Source: Lachnospiraceae bacterium (GTDB lineage Bacteria; Bacillota; Clostridia; Lachnospirales; Lachnospiraceae). From it: a DNA stretch of 49,777 nt. Positions 15,828-23,315 of this stretch are shown here, one piece after another. Position 1 is the first letter of the stretch; each line of letters starts with the position of its first letter. The notes beneath the pieces are model-generated. The model worked only from the letters and a program-made list of their open reading frames with translations, searched no databases and was not told where the DNA came from. The DNA lies in NCBI GenBank assembly GCA_016281555.1, contig JAEEIV010000062.1, positions 1-49,777 on the forward strand, in the 5' to 3' direction. The position numbers and the translations under genes were made by a program.

Positions 15828-16679
15828 ATGAACGAAACGATCCGTTTGTACGGCTTCGCCGACGAAGCATCGATCTTCATTGACGAACAGATCCGGACGC
15901 TGAAGCGGAACAAACTGAACGGGCTTGAACTTCGGAATACGGAATTCGGCGACGCGACGAAACTCTCAAAGAATCAGGCAAAAGAGATCCGGGAAAAACT
16001 GGAAGATGCCGGGCTTACGGTCTGGTCCGTCGGCTCTCCCGTCGGAAAGACGACAATCACGGACACGGATGAGATCTGGCTGGAAAGCTTCAAACACGCA
16101 CTGGAGATCGGAGAGATCCTCGGCGCGAAGAAGTTCCGGCTTTTTTCATTTTACATTCCGAAGGGCGAGGATCCCCTGCCGTACCGGGACGAAGTCATTG
16201 ACCGGCTCGGACGGATCACGGACGCGGCCCGGGGATCTTCAATCGTGCTCTGCCATGAAAACGAGAAAAGGATCTACGGAGAATCCCCGGAACGCTGTCT
16301 CGACCTTTTGACTGCATTGCCGGGACTCCGGGCGGTGTTCGATCCGGCGAATTTCGTGCAATGCGGTGCCGACGCGCTGAAGGCGTGGGAAATGCTTGGT
16401 CCGTTCACGGACTACCTCCACGTGAAGGATTCCCTTTCGGATCTTACCATCGTTCCTGCGGGACAGGGAGAAGGGCACGTACCGGAGATCGTGCGGGACT
16501 TTGTGAACCTGGGCGGCCGGGACTTTACGCTGGAACCTCATCTCTACCCGTTTGCCGGCCTTTGGGCGCTGGAGCAGCAGGGAGACCGGAGCGGCATCTC
16601 CGGGGATCGCTATGAAAATGCCGGGAAAGCGTTTTCGGAGGCGGTCGAGGCGTTCCGGAACGTGTTAGAGAACATTTGA
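15828..16679 (+). CDS. TIM-barrel sugar phosphate isomerase/epimerase family protein (first copy)
   Basis: A 283-residue member of the xylose isomerase-like TIM-barrel family. Typical stretches are NGLELRNTEFGD, VLCHENEKRIYGESPERC, LRAVFDPANFVQCG, DYLHVKDSL and FTLEPHLYPFAGL, which carry the Glu/Asp/His set that usually binds a divalent metal. An ATG nine bases upstream would leave no spacing to AGGAG, so 15828 is chosen. First gene of the hexuronate operon, 13 bases before a second TIM-barrel gene. Family members epimerise or isomerise sugars and keto-sugars, and some cleave keto-glycosides. The exact substrate is unknown. Cytoplasmic. Confidence 0.87.
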   Translation: MNETIRLYGFADEASIFIDEQIRTLKRNKLNGLELRNTEFGDATKLSKNQAKEIREKLEDAGLTVWSVGSPVGKTTITDTDEIWLESFKHALEIGEILGAKKFRLFSFYIPKGEDPLPYRDEVIDRLGRITDAARGSSIVLCHENEKRIYGESPERCLDLLTALPGLRAVFDPANFVQCGADALKAWEMLGPFTDYLHVKDSLSDLTIVPAGQGEGHVPEIVRDFVNLGGRDFTLEPHLYPFAGLWALEQQGDRSGISGDRYENAGKAFSEAVEAFRNVLENI

Positions 16680-16692
16680 CGGAGGAAAAATC

Positions 16693-17439
16693 ATGGAAAT
16701 CGGTGCGCAACTGTTTACGGTCCGGGAATTCTGCAAGACATTGGACGGTTTTGAGGAATCCTTGAAAAAGGTGGCGGACATCGGCTACAAAACGGTGCAG
16801 GTCTCGGCGACCTGTCCTTACGAGGCCGGATGGCTGAAAGAAAAACTCGCGGAGAACGGGCTTCGCTGCGTCCTGACGCACATCCCGCAGGAGAAATTGC
16901 TGAACGACCTTGACCGCGTCATTCGCGACCACCATGCGTTTGACTGCGAATGCATCGGGCTCGGACACTATAAATTCGAAGATCCGGCAGCGGATTACGA
17001 AACGTTCAAGGCGCTTTACGGTCCGGTGGCGGAAAAGATCCGTTCCGGCGGCCGCTATTTCATGTATCACAACCATGCGCGGGAGTTTCAGAAAATCGGA
17101 CAGAAAACGATCCTTCGACAGATGGCGGAGGACTTCTCTCCCGAGGTCATGGGCTTTACGTTCGACACCTATTGGGCTCAGGTCGGCGGGGCTGACCCGG
17201 CGGCCTATCTCGAACTCCTTTCCGGGCGGATCCCGGTGATCCACTTAAAGGACTGCGGCTACGGTCAGAAAATGGAAGTCATCGGCGAAGGCAACATCAA
17301 CTTCGACCGCGTCTTCGAAAAAGCCGAAGCCGGCGGTACGAAATACATGCTCGTGGAGCAGGACAACTGCAACGGCGAAGACCCGTTCGACTGCCTGAAG
17401 CGCAGCTACGAATACCTGAAGAGCCGCGGGTTTTCATAA
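16693..17439 (+). CDS. TIM-barrel sugar phosphate isomerase/epimerase family protein (second copy)
   Basis: A 248-residue TIM-barrel protein with MEIGAQLFTVREFCK, YFMYHNHAREFQK, MGFTFDTYWAQVGGADP, VIHLKDCGY and GEGNINFDRV. These match IolE/epimerase-like proteins, with the metal-binding Glu/Asp/His positions apparent. GGAGG precedes the ATG. It is only distantly similar to the preceding barrel, so this is probably a complementary activity rather than a recent duplication. Followed by a 145-base gap that contains an imperfect inverted repeat, then a Gfo/Idh/MocA oxidoreductase gene. A partnership with that oxidoreductase on an oxidised sugar is inferred from context. Confidence 0.87.
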   Translation: MEIGAQLFTVREFCKTLDGFEESLKKVADIGYKTVQVSATCPYEAGWLKEKLAENGLRCVLTHIPQEKLLNDLDRVIRDHHAFDCECIGLGHYKFEDPAADYETFKALYGPVAEKIRSGGRYFMYHNHAREFQKIGQKTILRQMAEDFSPEVMGFTFDTYWAQVGGADPAAYLELLSGRIPVIHLKDCGYGQKMEVIGEGNINFDRVFEKAEAGGTKYMLVEQDNCNGEDPFDCLKRSYEYLKSRGFS

Positions 17440-17470
17440 AAGAGTCTGCACTGTTCGGTGCTGATGGACA

Positions 17471-17563
17471 GATGCCTGAAGTCAGCCGGAAATCTATAGC
17501 GAGAGGCATCGAGGAGCGCAGCGACGAGGCGAACGAGCGGTGATTTCCGGTGACGAAGGCATC
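17471..17563. repeat. Imperfect inverted-repeat element inside the operon
   Basis: Left arm 17471-17494 (GATGCCT, then GTCA, then CCGGAAATC) is nearly the reverse complement of right arm 17542-17563 (GATTTCCGG, TGAC, AGGCATC). The 47-base centre is purine-rich with GAGGAGCGCAGCGACGAGG. It would form a long RNA hairpin between two operon genes. There is no T-run, so it is not a classic terminator. It could be an mRNA-stability hairpin or a small repeated mobile element. No second copy is seen in the window. Confidence 0.5.
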
Positions 17564-17584
17564 CGGGAAAGAAGGGAGAAGGAA

Positions 17585-18760
17585 ATGGAAAAAGTGAGAC
17601 TCGGCGTGATCGGCGTCGGCAATATGGGTTCGGGGCATATCAATAATGTGATGGAGGGCAAGTGCCCTGAAATCGAGATCGCGGCGGTCGCGGACGTGAA
17701 GCCGGCGCGGTTAAAGTGGGCGAAGGAAAGGGTCGGTGAGGCATTGCCGGTGTTTGACAATGCGGAGGCGATGCTGGACAGCGGGCTCATTGACGCGGTG
17801 ATCGTCGCCGTACCGCACTACGATCATCCGAAGTACGTGATCGAGTGTCTGAAGCGCGGCATTCACGTGATGTCGGAAAAGCCGGCCGGTGTGTACACGA
17901 AGCAGGTGAAGGAGATGAACGCGGAAGCGGCGCTGCATCCTGAAGTCGTGTTCGGAATGATGTTCAACCAGCGGACGAACTGCATCTACCGGAAACTCAA
18001 GGAACTCGTGGATTCCGGCAGATTCGGCAGGATCCGTCGGACGAACTGGATCATCACGAACTGGTACCGCCCGCAGGCATATTACGACTCGGGCGACTGG
18101 AGAGCGACCTGGTCCGGCGAGGGCGGCGGCGTGCTCCTCAACCAGTGCCCGCACCAACTGGACCTTCTGCAGTGGATCACCGGCCTGCCGAAAAAGGTGG
18201 AAGCGCATCTTTCCTTCGGCAAATGGCACGACATTGAAGTCGAGGACGACGTGACGGCGTATCTCGAATATGAAAACGGCGCGACCGGCGTGTTCGTCAC
18301 GACGACCGGCGACGCGTTCGGCACGAACCGGTTTGAGATCCAGATGGACAAGGCAAAGTTCGTCGTCGAGGGCGGAAAGCTTTACATGGCGGAATTCCCG
18401 ATGACCGAGCCGGAATTCTCGAAGACGAGCACCGAGCCTTTCGGCCATATGAAATGCACGCTCGCCGAAGTGGAAACGGACGGAGAGAATCCGCAGCATT
18501 CCGGCGTCCTTAACGCGTTTGCGGACGCGATTTTGCACGGGGGAGAACTCGTCGCGAGAGGCGAAGAAGGGATCCGGGGACTGACGCTGTCGAATGCAAT
18601 GCATCTCTCCGCATTCATGGGAAAACCGGTCGAGATCCCCTTTGACGACGACCTCTATTACGAGGAACTGATGAAACGCGTCCGGACTTCGAGACGGAAA
18701 ACGAACGTTAGGGAAGTGATCGCGGAGGTAGGAAACACCTTCCACGGAACCGGAAAGTGA
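17585..18760 (+). CDS. Gfo/Idh/MocA-family NAD(P)-dependent oxidoreductase (first copy)
   Basis: A 391-residue oxidoreductase. The N-terminal Rossmann fold shows GVIGVGNMGSGHINN, and the catalytic EKP motif is at residue about 98-100 (MSEKPAGVYTKQ). The C-terminal alpha/beta domain includes TNWIITNWYRPQAYY, SGEGGGVLLNQCPHQLDL and GATGVFVTTTGDAFGTNR. The frame opens at 17540, but GGGAG before 17585 and the family N-terminus MEKVRLGVIG fix the start. Close paralogue of the gene at 22116 (shared TNWIITNWYR and EGGGVLLNQ). Family members oxidise or reduce a sugar hydroxyl, often at C3. The partner is likely one of the TIM-barrel proteins of this operon. Cytoplasmic. Confidence 0.92.
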   Translation: MEKVRLGVIGVGNMGSGHINNVMEGKCPEIEIAAVADVKPARLKWAKERVGEALPVFDNAEAMLDSGLIDAVIVAVPHYDHPKYVIECLKRGIHVMSEKPAGVYTKQVKEMNAEAALHPEVVFGMMFNQRTNCIYRKLKELVDSGRFGRIRRTNWIITNWYRPQAYYDSGDWRATWSGEGGGVLLNQCPHQLDLLQWITGLPKKVEAHLSFGKWHDIEVEDDVTAYLEYENGATGVFVTTTGDAFGTNRFEIQMDKAKFVVEGGKLYMAEFPMTEPEFSKTSTEPFGHMKCTLAEVETDGENPQHSGVLNAFADAILHGGELVARGEEGIRGLTLSNAMHLSAFMGKPVEIPFDDDLYYEELMKRVRTSRRKTNVREVIAEVGNTFHGTGK

Positions 18761-18772
18761 GAGGACGAAACC

Positions 18773-20143
18773 GTGAAGTATACTCATCTTTTGACCAACG
18801 AAACGGCGAGAACCCTTTACGACGAGATCCGGGACCTTCCGGTCGTGGATTATCATTGCCATCTGTCACCGAAGGAGATATTCGAGGACCGGCCGTTTGA
18901 CAACGTCGGCGAGGTCTGGCTCTCGGGCGATCATTACAAGTGGCGGCTGATGCGGATCGCGGGGATCCCGGAAGAGAAGATCACCGGCAATGCCCCGTGG
19001 AAGGACAAGTTCTTATCGTACGCCAAGGCGCTGGAAGACGCGCCCGGGAATCCGCTGTACGCCTGGTCGCACATGGAACTTCAGAAGTATTTCGGCATCA
19101 AAACGGAGCTTTCTTCTGCGACGGCGGAAACGGTCTATGAGGAGGCAAACCGCATGATCCGGGAGAAGCAGCTTTCTCCGCGGAAACTCATCCTGCAGTC
19201 AAACGTTGAGACGGTCTGCACGACCGACGACCCCGCGGACGATCTTCGGTGGCACGGGAAACTGGCCGAAGACGGGTCGTTCCCCGTGCGCGTCCTGCCG
19301 TCGTTCCGTCCGGACAATGCCCTGATGCTCGTGAAAGACGGATTCAGGGAGTACGTTGATGCGCTTGGGAAAGCGGCAGGAATTCAAATCACGGATCTTC
19401 ACAGCCTGAAAGAAGCGCTTCGCCGCCGGCTTGACTTTTTCGTTTCCGCCGGCTGCCGTATCGCGGACGTCGGCATTCCGTATTTTCCGGACCGCATCGG
19501 GACGGAAGAAGAGGCGGACCGGGCGCTTCGGAAGGCGCTCGGGAAGGATCCGTCTTTCCGGGAAGGGTTCATGGCATATCTCGGCCATATGTTCGTCTTT
19601 CTGGCGGGCGAATATAAGCGCTGCGGGATACTTTCACAGATCCATTTTGCGGTGGAACGGAACGTAAATTCCGCGCTTTTTGCCTCGGTGGGTCCTGATG
19701 CGGGCGGAGATACCGCTGGAGACCCCGTCCCGGGCCGCGATCTCATCCGGCTGCTGGATGCGGAGGCAGTTTCGGAGAGCTTGCCGGAGACGATCCTCTA
19801 TTCCCTGAACGACGCGATCCTTCCGGAGCTCGGTTCGATCGCCGGTGCGTTCCGGGGCGTTTCCCTCGGCGCCGCCTGGTGGTTCAACGACCACGAAAGC
19901 GGGATCCGGAAGCAACTTCAGGTCATGGCGGAGACCGGTGCCCTCGGGCGGTTTTACGGGATGCTGACGGACTCCAGAAGCTTCCTTTCCTACGCGCGGC
20001 ACGACTATTTCCGGATGATCCTTTCCTCGGTCCTCGGCGAATGGTTCGAACGGGGAGCATTGTCGTATGAGAACGCGGAAAGGATCGCGAAAAAGGTGGC
20101 GTATCTGAACGCGCGGGAAGCGATGTCAGAACGGAACGGCTGA
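18773..20143 (+). CDS. uxaC: Glucuronate isomerase
   Basis: A 456-residue UxaC. It converts D-glucuronate to D-fructuronate (and galacturonate to tagaturonate), the first step of hexuronate catabolism. The N-terminal VVDYHCHLSP holds the HxH pair (His28, His30) of the amidohydrolase-like fold. Other family stretches are EVWLSGDHYKWRLMR, ESLPETILYSLNDAIL, GAAWWFNDHESG and FYGMLTDSRSFLSYARHDYF. The start is GTG with GAGAGGA seven bases upstream. It is 12 bases after the first Gfo/Idh gene and 31 before uxuA. Length is normal for the family and no key residue appears missing. Confidence 0.96.
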   Translation: MKYTHLLTNETARTLYDEIRDLPVVDYHCHLSPKEIFEDRPFDNVGEVWLSGDHYKWRLMRIAGIPEEKITGNAPWKDKFLSYAKALEDAPGNPLYAWSHMELQKYFGIKTELSSATAETVYEEANRMIREKQLSPRKLILQSNVETVCTTDDPADDLRWHGKLAEDGSFPVRVLPSFRPDNALMLVKDGFREYVDALGKAAGIQITDLHSLKEALRRRLDFFVSAGCRIADVGIPYFPDRIGTEEEADRALRKALGKDPSFREGFMAYLGHMFVFLAGEYKRCGILSQIHFAVERNVNSALFASVGPDAGGDTAGDPVPGRDLIRLLDAEAVSESLPETILYSLNDAILPELGSIAGAFRGVSLGAAWWFNDHESGIRKQLQVMAETGALGRFYGMLTDSRSFLSYARHDYFRMILSSVLGEWFERGALSYENAERIAKKVAYLNAREAMSERNG

Positions 20144-20174
20144 GCAGTCAGTCGGAATCACAAGGAGAAGGGCA

Positions 20175-21242
20175 ATGAAACTTTCATTCAGATGGTACGG
20201 AGAATCGGATCCGGTGTCGCTTCGCTACATCAGTCAGATCCCGAACATGCATTCCGTGGTGAGCGCGGTCTACGACGTAAAGCCGGGCGAGGTCTGGCCA
20301 ATGGAGAGCATCTTGAAGATCAGGGAAGCCTCCGAAAAACACGGACTCGTCTTTGACGTCGTGGAGTCGGTGCCGGTGCCTGAAGAGATCAAGCTCGGCG
20401 CGGAAAAAGCGACGGAATACACGGAGAATTATTGCGAGAACATCCGCCGTCTCGGAAAGGCCGGGGTGAAGTGCATCACGTACAATTTCATGCCGGTGTT
20501 CGACTGGACCAGGACGGATCTTGCGTTCGAAGCGCCCGACGGTTCGACGAGCCTCGTCATGGACGTGGACGAATTAAAAGGACTGGATCCGCTCAAGGAA
20601 GACATTTCATTGCCGGGCTGGGACCAGAGCTATACGAAAGAAGAGATCCGCGGACTCATCGAGGCCTACCGGACGCTCGGAGAAGAAGGACTCTGGAAGA
20701 ATCTGGAGAGTTTCCTGAAGAAGATCATCCCGGTCGCGGAAGAGGCCGGCGTACGCATGGCGATCCACCCGGACGACCCGCCGTACCCGATCTTCGGCAT
20801 TCCGCGGATCATTACGGACGAAACGAATCTCGACAGGATGTTAGCCATCGCGGACAGTCCGGCGAACAGCCTTTGCTTCTGCACGGGTTCGCTCGGCAGC
20901 GGATTGCAGAACAACGTTGAAGAAATGGTCGGGAAATACGCGAAAAGGGACCGTATCGCCTTTATGCACATCCGGCAGGTGAAACTCTCGCCTGACGGCA
21001 GTTTCGCCGAAAAGGGACATATTTCGAGCGCAGGAAGCATGGACATGTACCGGATCGTGAAAGCGCTCGTCGATGCAGGGTTCGACGGCTACGTTCGGCC
21101 GGATCACGGGCGGATGATCTTCGGGGAGACCGGAAAGCCGGGATACGGGCTTTACGACCGTGCTCTCGGCGCGGCTTACCTGAACGGATTGTTCGAAGCG
21201 GCGGAGAAAGAAAAACGGAAGGAAGAGGGAAAGGGGCAATGA
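20175..21242 (+). CDS. uxuA: Mannonate dehydratase
   Basis: A 355-residue UxuA, which removes water from D-mannonate to give 2-keto-3-deoxy-D-gluconate. Typical stretches are MKLSFRWYGESDPVSL, IPNMHSVVSAVYDVKPGEVW, ITYNFMPVFDWTRTDL, MAIHPDDPP, LCFCTGSLGSG and VRPDHGRMI, which include the His/Asp/Cys metal ligands of the family. AAGGAG lies seven bases before the ATG. Its stop overlaps the ATG of the following SDR gene (ATGA), so the two are coupled. The KDG kinase and aldolase needed next are not in this window. Confidence 0.96.
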   Translation: MKLSFRWYGESDPVSLRYISQIPNMHSVVSAVYDVKPGEVWPMESILKIREASEKHGLVFDVVESVPVPEEIKLGAEKATEYTENYCENIRRLGKAGVKCITYNFMPVFDWTRTDLAFEAPDGSTSLVMDVDELKGLDPLKEDISLPGWDQSYTKEEIRGLIEAYRTLGEEGLWKNLESFLKKIIPVAEEAGVRMAIHPDDPPYPIFGIPRIITDETNLDRMLAIADSPANSLCFCTGSLGSGLQNNVEEMVGKYAKRDRIAFMHIRQVKLSPDGSFAEKGHISSAGSMDMYRIVKALVDAGFDGYVRPDHGRMIFGETGKPGYGLYDRALGAAYLNGLFEAAEKEKRKEEGKGQ

Positions 21243-22189
21243 TGGAACGGAACGTACTCAACACGGATTTGTCGGGAAAGGTCGCGGTCGTGACCGGCGC
21301 GGGCGGCGTGCTCTGCTCGGAGTTCTCGAAGGTGCTGGCCCGGGCGGGCGCGAAAGTGGCATTGCTTGATTTGAATTACGTGGCGGCGAAGCAGGTTGCC
21401 GAAGAGATCGTGAACGAGGGCGGAACAGCGAAGGCCTACGAATGCAACGTACTGGACCGTGATATCTGTGAAAGCGTGGCGAAACAGGTCGAGGCGGACT
21501 TCGGTCCCGCGGACATCCTGTTGAACGGCGCCGGCGGAAACAACCCGAAGGCGACGACGGACAAGGAATACTTCGAAGAGGGCGACCTCGACGCCGAAAC
21601 GAAGTCCTTCTTCGATCTCGATGCGTCCGGCGTCGGTTTCGTCTTCAACCTGAATTTTCTCGGAACGCTTCTTCCGACGCAGGCGTTCGCAAAGCAGATG
21701 GCCGGACGCGGAGGCTGCAATATCCTGAACATTTCCAGCATGAACGCCTTCACGCCGCTCACGAAGATCCCGGCCTATTCCGGTGCGAAGGCGGCGGTCT
21801 CGAACTTCACGAAATGGCTGGCCGTGCATTTTTCAAAGGCCGGCATTCGCGTCAATGCGATCGCGCCGGGTTTCTTTGTGACGAAACAGAATGAAAAACT
21901 GCTGTTCAATGACGACGGCACGCCGACGGCGCGGACGGGCAAGATCCTCGCCGCAACGCCGATGGGACGCTTCGGGAAAGCGTCGGAACTCGCCGGCGCG
22001 GTGCTGTTTCTTTTGAACAATGACGCCGCCGGCTTCATCACCGGCGTCGCGCTGCTGATCGACGGCGTATTTTCGTCATATTCAGGGGTGAAAGCCTCAA
22101 CGAAAGTGTATCCAAATGGATCGAATCGTCAAAACCGCCGTCATCGGCATCGGAAACATGGGCACCGCTCATGCGAACGCGATCTTTAA
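21239..22189 (+). CDS. SDR-family fructuronate reductase (D-mannonate oxidoreductase) with an unusual C-terminal tail
   Basis: A 316-residue short-chain dehydrogenase. The nucleotide-binding VTGAGGVLCSEFSK and the catalytic YSGAK (Tyr180, Lys184) are present. By position it reduces fructuronate to mannonate, the role of UxuB, but it belongs to the SDR fold rather than the long-chain UxuB family. Homologues usually end shortly after a sequence like GVFSSYSGV. Here the frame runs on for 32 basic residues (KVYPNGSNRQNRRHRHRK) and overlaps the next gene by 74 bases. The tail looks like a shadow of that gene and probably arose by loss of the stop codon, or is a sequence error. Confidence 0.86.
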   Translation: MMERNVLNTDLSGKVAVVTGAGGVLCSEFSKVLARAGAKVALLDLNYVAAKQVAEEIVNEGGTAKAYECNVLDRDICESVAKQVEADFGPADILLNGAGGNNPKATTDKEYFEEGDLDAETKSFFDLDASGVGFVFNLNFLGTLLPTQAFAKQMAGRGGCNILNISSMNAFTPLTKIPAYSGAKAAVSNFTKWLAVHFSKAGIRVNAIAPGFFVTKQNEKLLFNDDGTPTARTGKILAATPMGRFGKASELAGAVLFLLNNDAAGFITGVALLIDGVFSSYSGVKASTKVYPNGSNRQNRRHRHRKHGHRSCERDL

Positions 22190-23315
22190 GGGCGAGATCC
22201 CGGGACTTACGCTGTCTTCGGTCGCGGACGTACGGGAATGCAGGCGCGAATTTGCGCGTCAGGCGTATCCCGGCGTTTCCGTATTCGAAACGACGGAAGA
22301 ATTGTTAAAAGCTGCAAAGCCGGATGCGGTCGTCATTGCCGTTCCTCATCCGATGCATACGGAGCTGGCCGGAAAGGCGATCGAAGCGGGCTGTCACGTG
22401 CTCCTCGAGAAACCGGAAGACGTCAGCGTGAACAAGGCATTGGAATTGAACGCCTTTGCCGCAAACAGCGGCCTCGTGTTTTCCATGATGTTCAACCAGC
22501 GCACGAACCCGCTCTTTCAGAAGGCGAGGGAACTCGTACAAGGCGGCGCGCTCGGCGAGCTCAAGCGGACGAATTGGATCATTACGAACTGGTACCGGAC
22601 CGAAGCCTACTACCGGTCCGGCGACTGGAGAGCGACCTGGGCCGGCGAAGGCGGCGGCGTTCTCTTAAATCAGGCGCCGCACAATCTGGACCTCTGGCAA
22701 TGGATCGCCGGGATGCCGGATAGTCTGTCGGCCCGGACGGAGACCGGCAAGTTCCACGACATCGAAGTCGAGGACGAAGCCGAGATCCGCGTCCGGTATG
22801 CAAACGGCGCGACCGGCTATTTCCTGACGACGACCGGTGAATACCCCGGCACGAACCGCTTTGAGATCGTCGGAACGAAGGGCAAGATCGTCCTCGAAGA
22901 GGGAAAACTCCGTCACTGGACCGTCGAGGGCGACGAGCCGGAGTACCGGAAAAACGCGCCGGAGACCGCGCCGAAGCTGCCGGTCAGATACGAGGAGATC
23001 ACGGCCGGTCCGACGGAAGACGGTCACAAGCTCATCCTGAAGAACTTTGCGAACGCGATCCTTTCCGGGGAGAGGCTCATTGCCCCGGGGCCGGAAGGCG
23101 TGAACGAACTCAGTCTTTCCAATGCGGCCTATCTTTCCGCATGGAAGGGCGGCACGGAAGTCGGCCTGCCGCTTTCCGAAGAAGACCGGGCGGAATTTGA
23201 CCGGCTCTTCGCGGAACGGAAAGTTGCTTCGAGATACAGAAAAACCGAATCGCCCGGCGCTTCCGGCGGCGAATACCTGTCCCGCTGGTCGGTACAATGG
23301 GAGAAGATGAGATGA
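22116..23315 (+). CDS. Gfo/Idh/MocA-family NAD(P)-dependent oxidoreductase (second copy)
   Basis: A 399-residue paralogue of the protein at 17585. It has the Rossmann AVIGIGNMGTAHANA, the EKP motif (LLEKPEDVSVNKAL) and the shared C-terminal-domain stretches TNWIITNWYRTEAYY and AGEGGGVLLNQAPHNLDL. The start at 22116 fits the family N-terminus, but the Shine-Dalgarno is poor and the gene begins inside the tail of the SDR gene, so translation may depend on that gene. It overlaps the following DUF4838 gene by four bases (ATGA). Two diverged copies in one operon suggest either different substrates or oxidation and re-reduction of the same sugar, by inference. Confidence 0.92.
   Translation: MDRIVKTAVIGIGNMGTAHANAIFKGEIPGLTLSSVADVRECRREFARQAYPGVSVFETTEELLKAAKPDAVVIAVPHPMHTELAGKAIEAGCHVLLEKPEDVSVNKALELNAFAANSGLVFSMMFNQRTNPLFQKARELVQGGALGELKRTNWIITNWYRTEAYYRSGDWRATWAGEGGGVLLNQAPHNLDLWQWIAGMPDSLSARTETGKFHDIEVEDEAEIRVRYANGATGYFLTTTGEYPGTNRFEIVGTKGKIVLEEGKLRHWTVEGDEPEYRKNAPETAPKLPVRYEEITAGPTEDGHKLILKNFANAILSGERLIAPGPEGVNELSLSNAAYLSAWKGGTEVGLPLSEEDRAEFDRLFAERKVASRYRKTESPGASGGEYLSRWSVQWEKMR

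Noticed and set aside
17500-17540. Purine-rich GAGGAGCGCAGCGACG-type repeats as a CRISPR-like array
   Set aside because: Only a few irregular copies with no unique spacers of constant length; better read as the centre of an inverted repeat.
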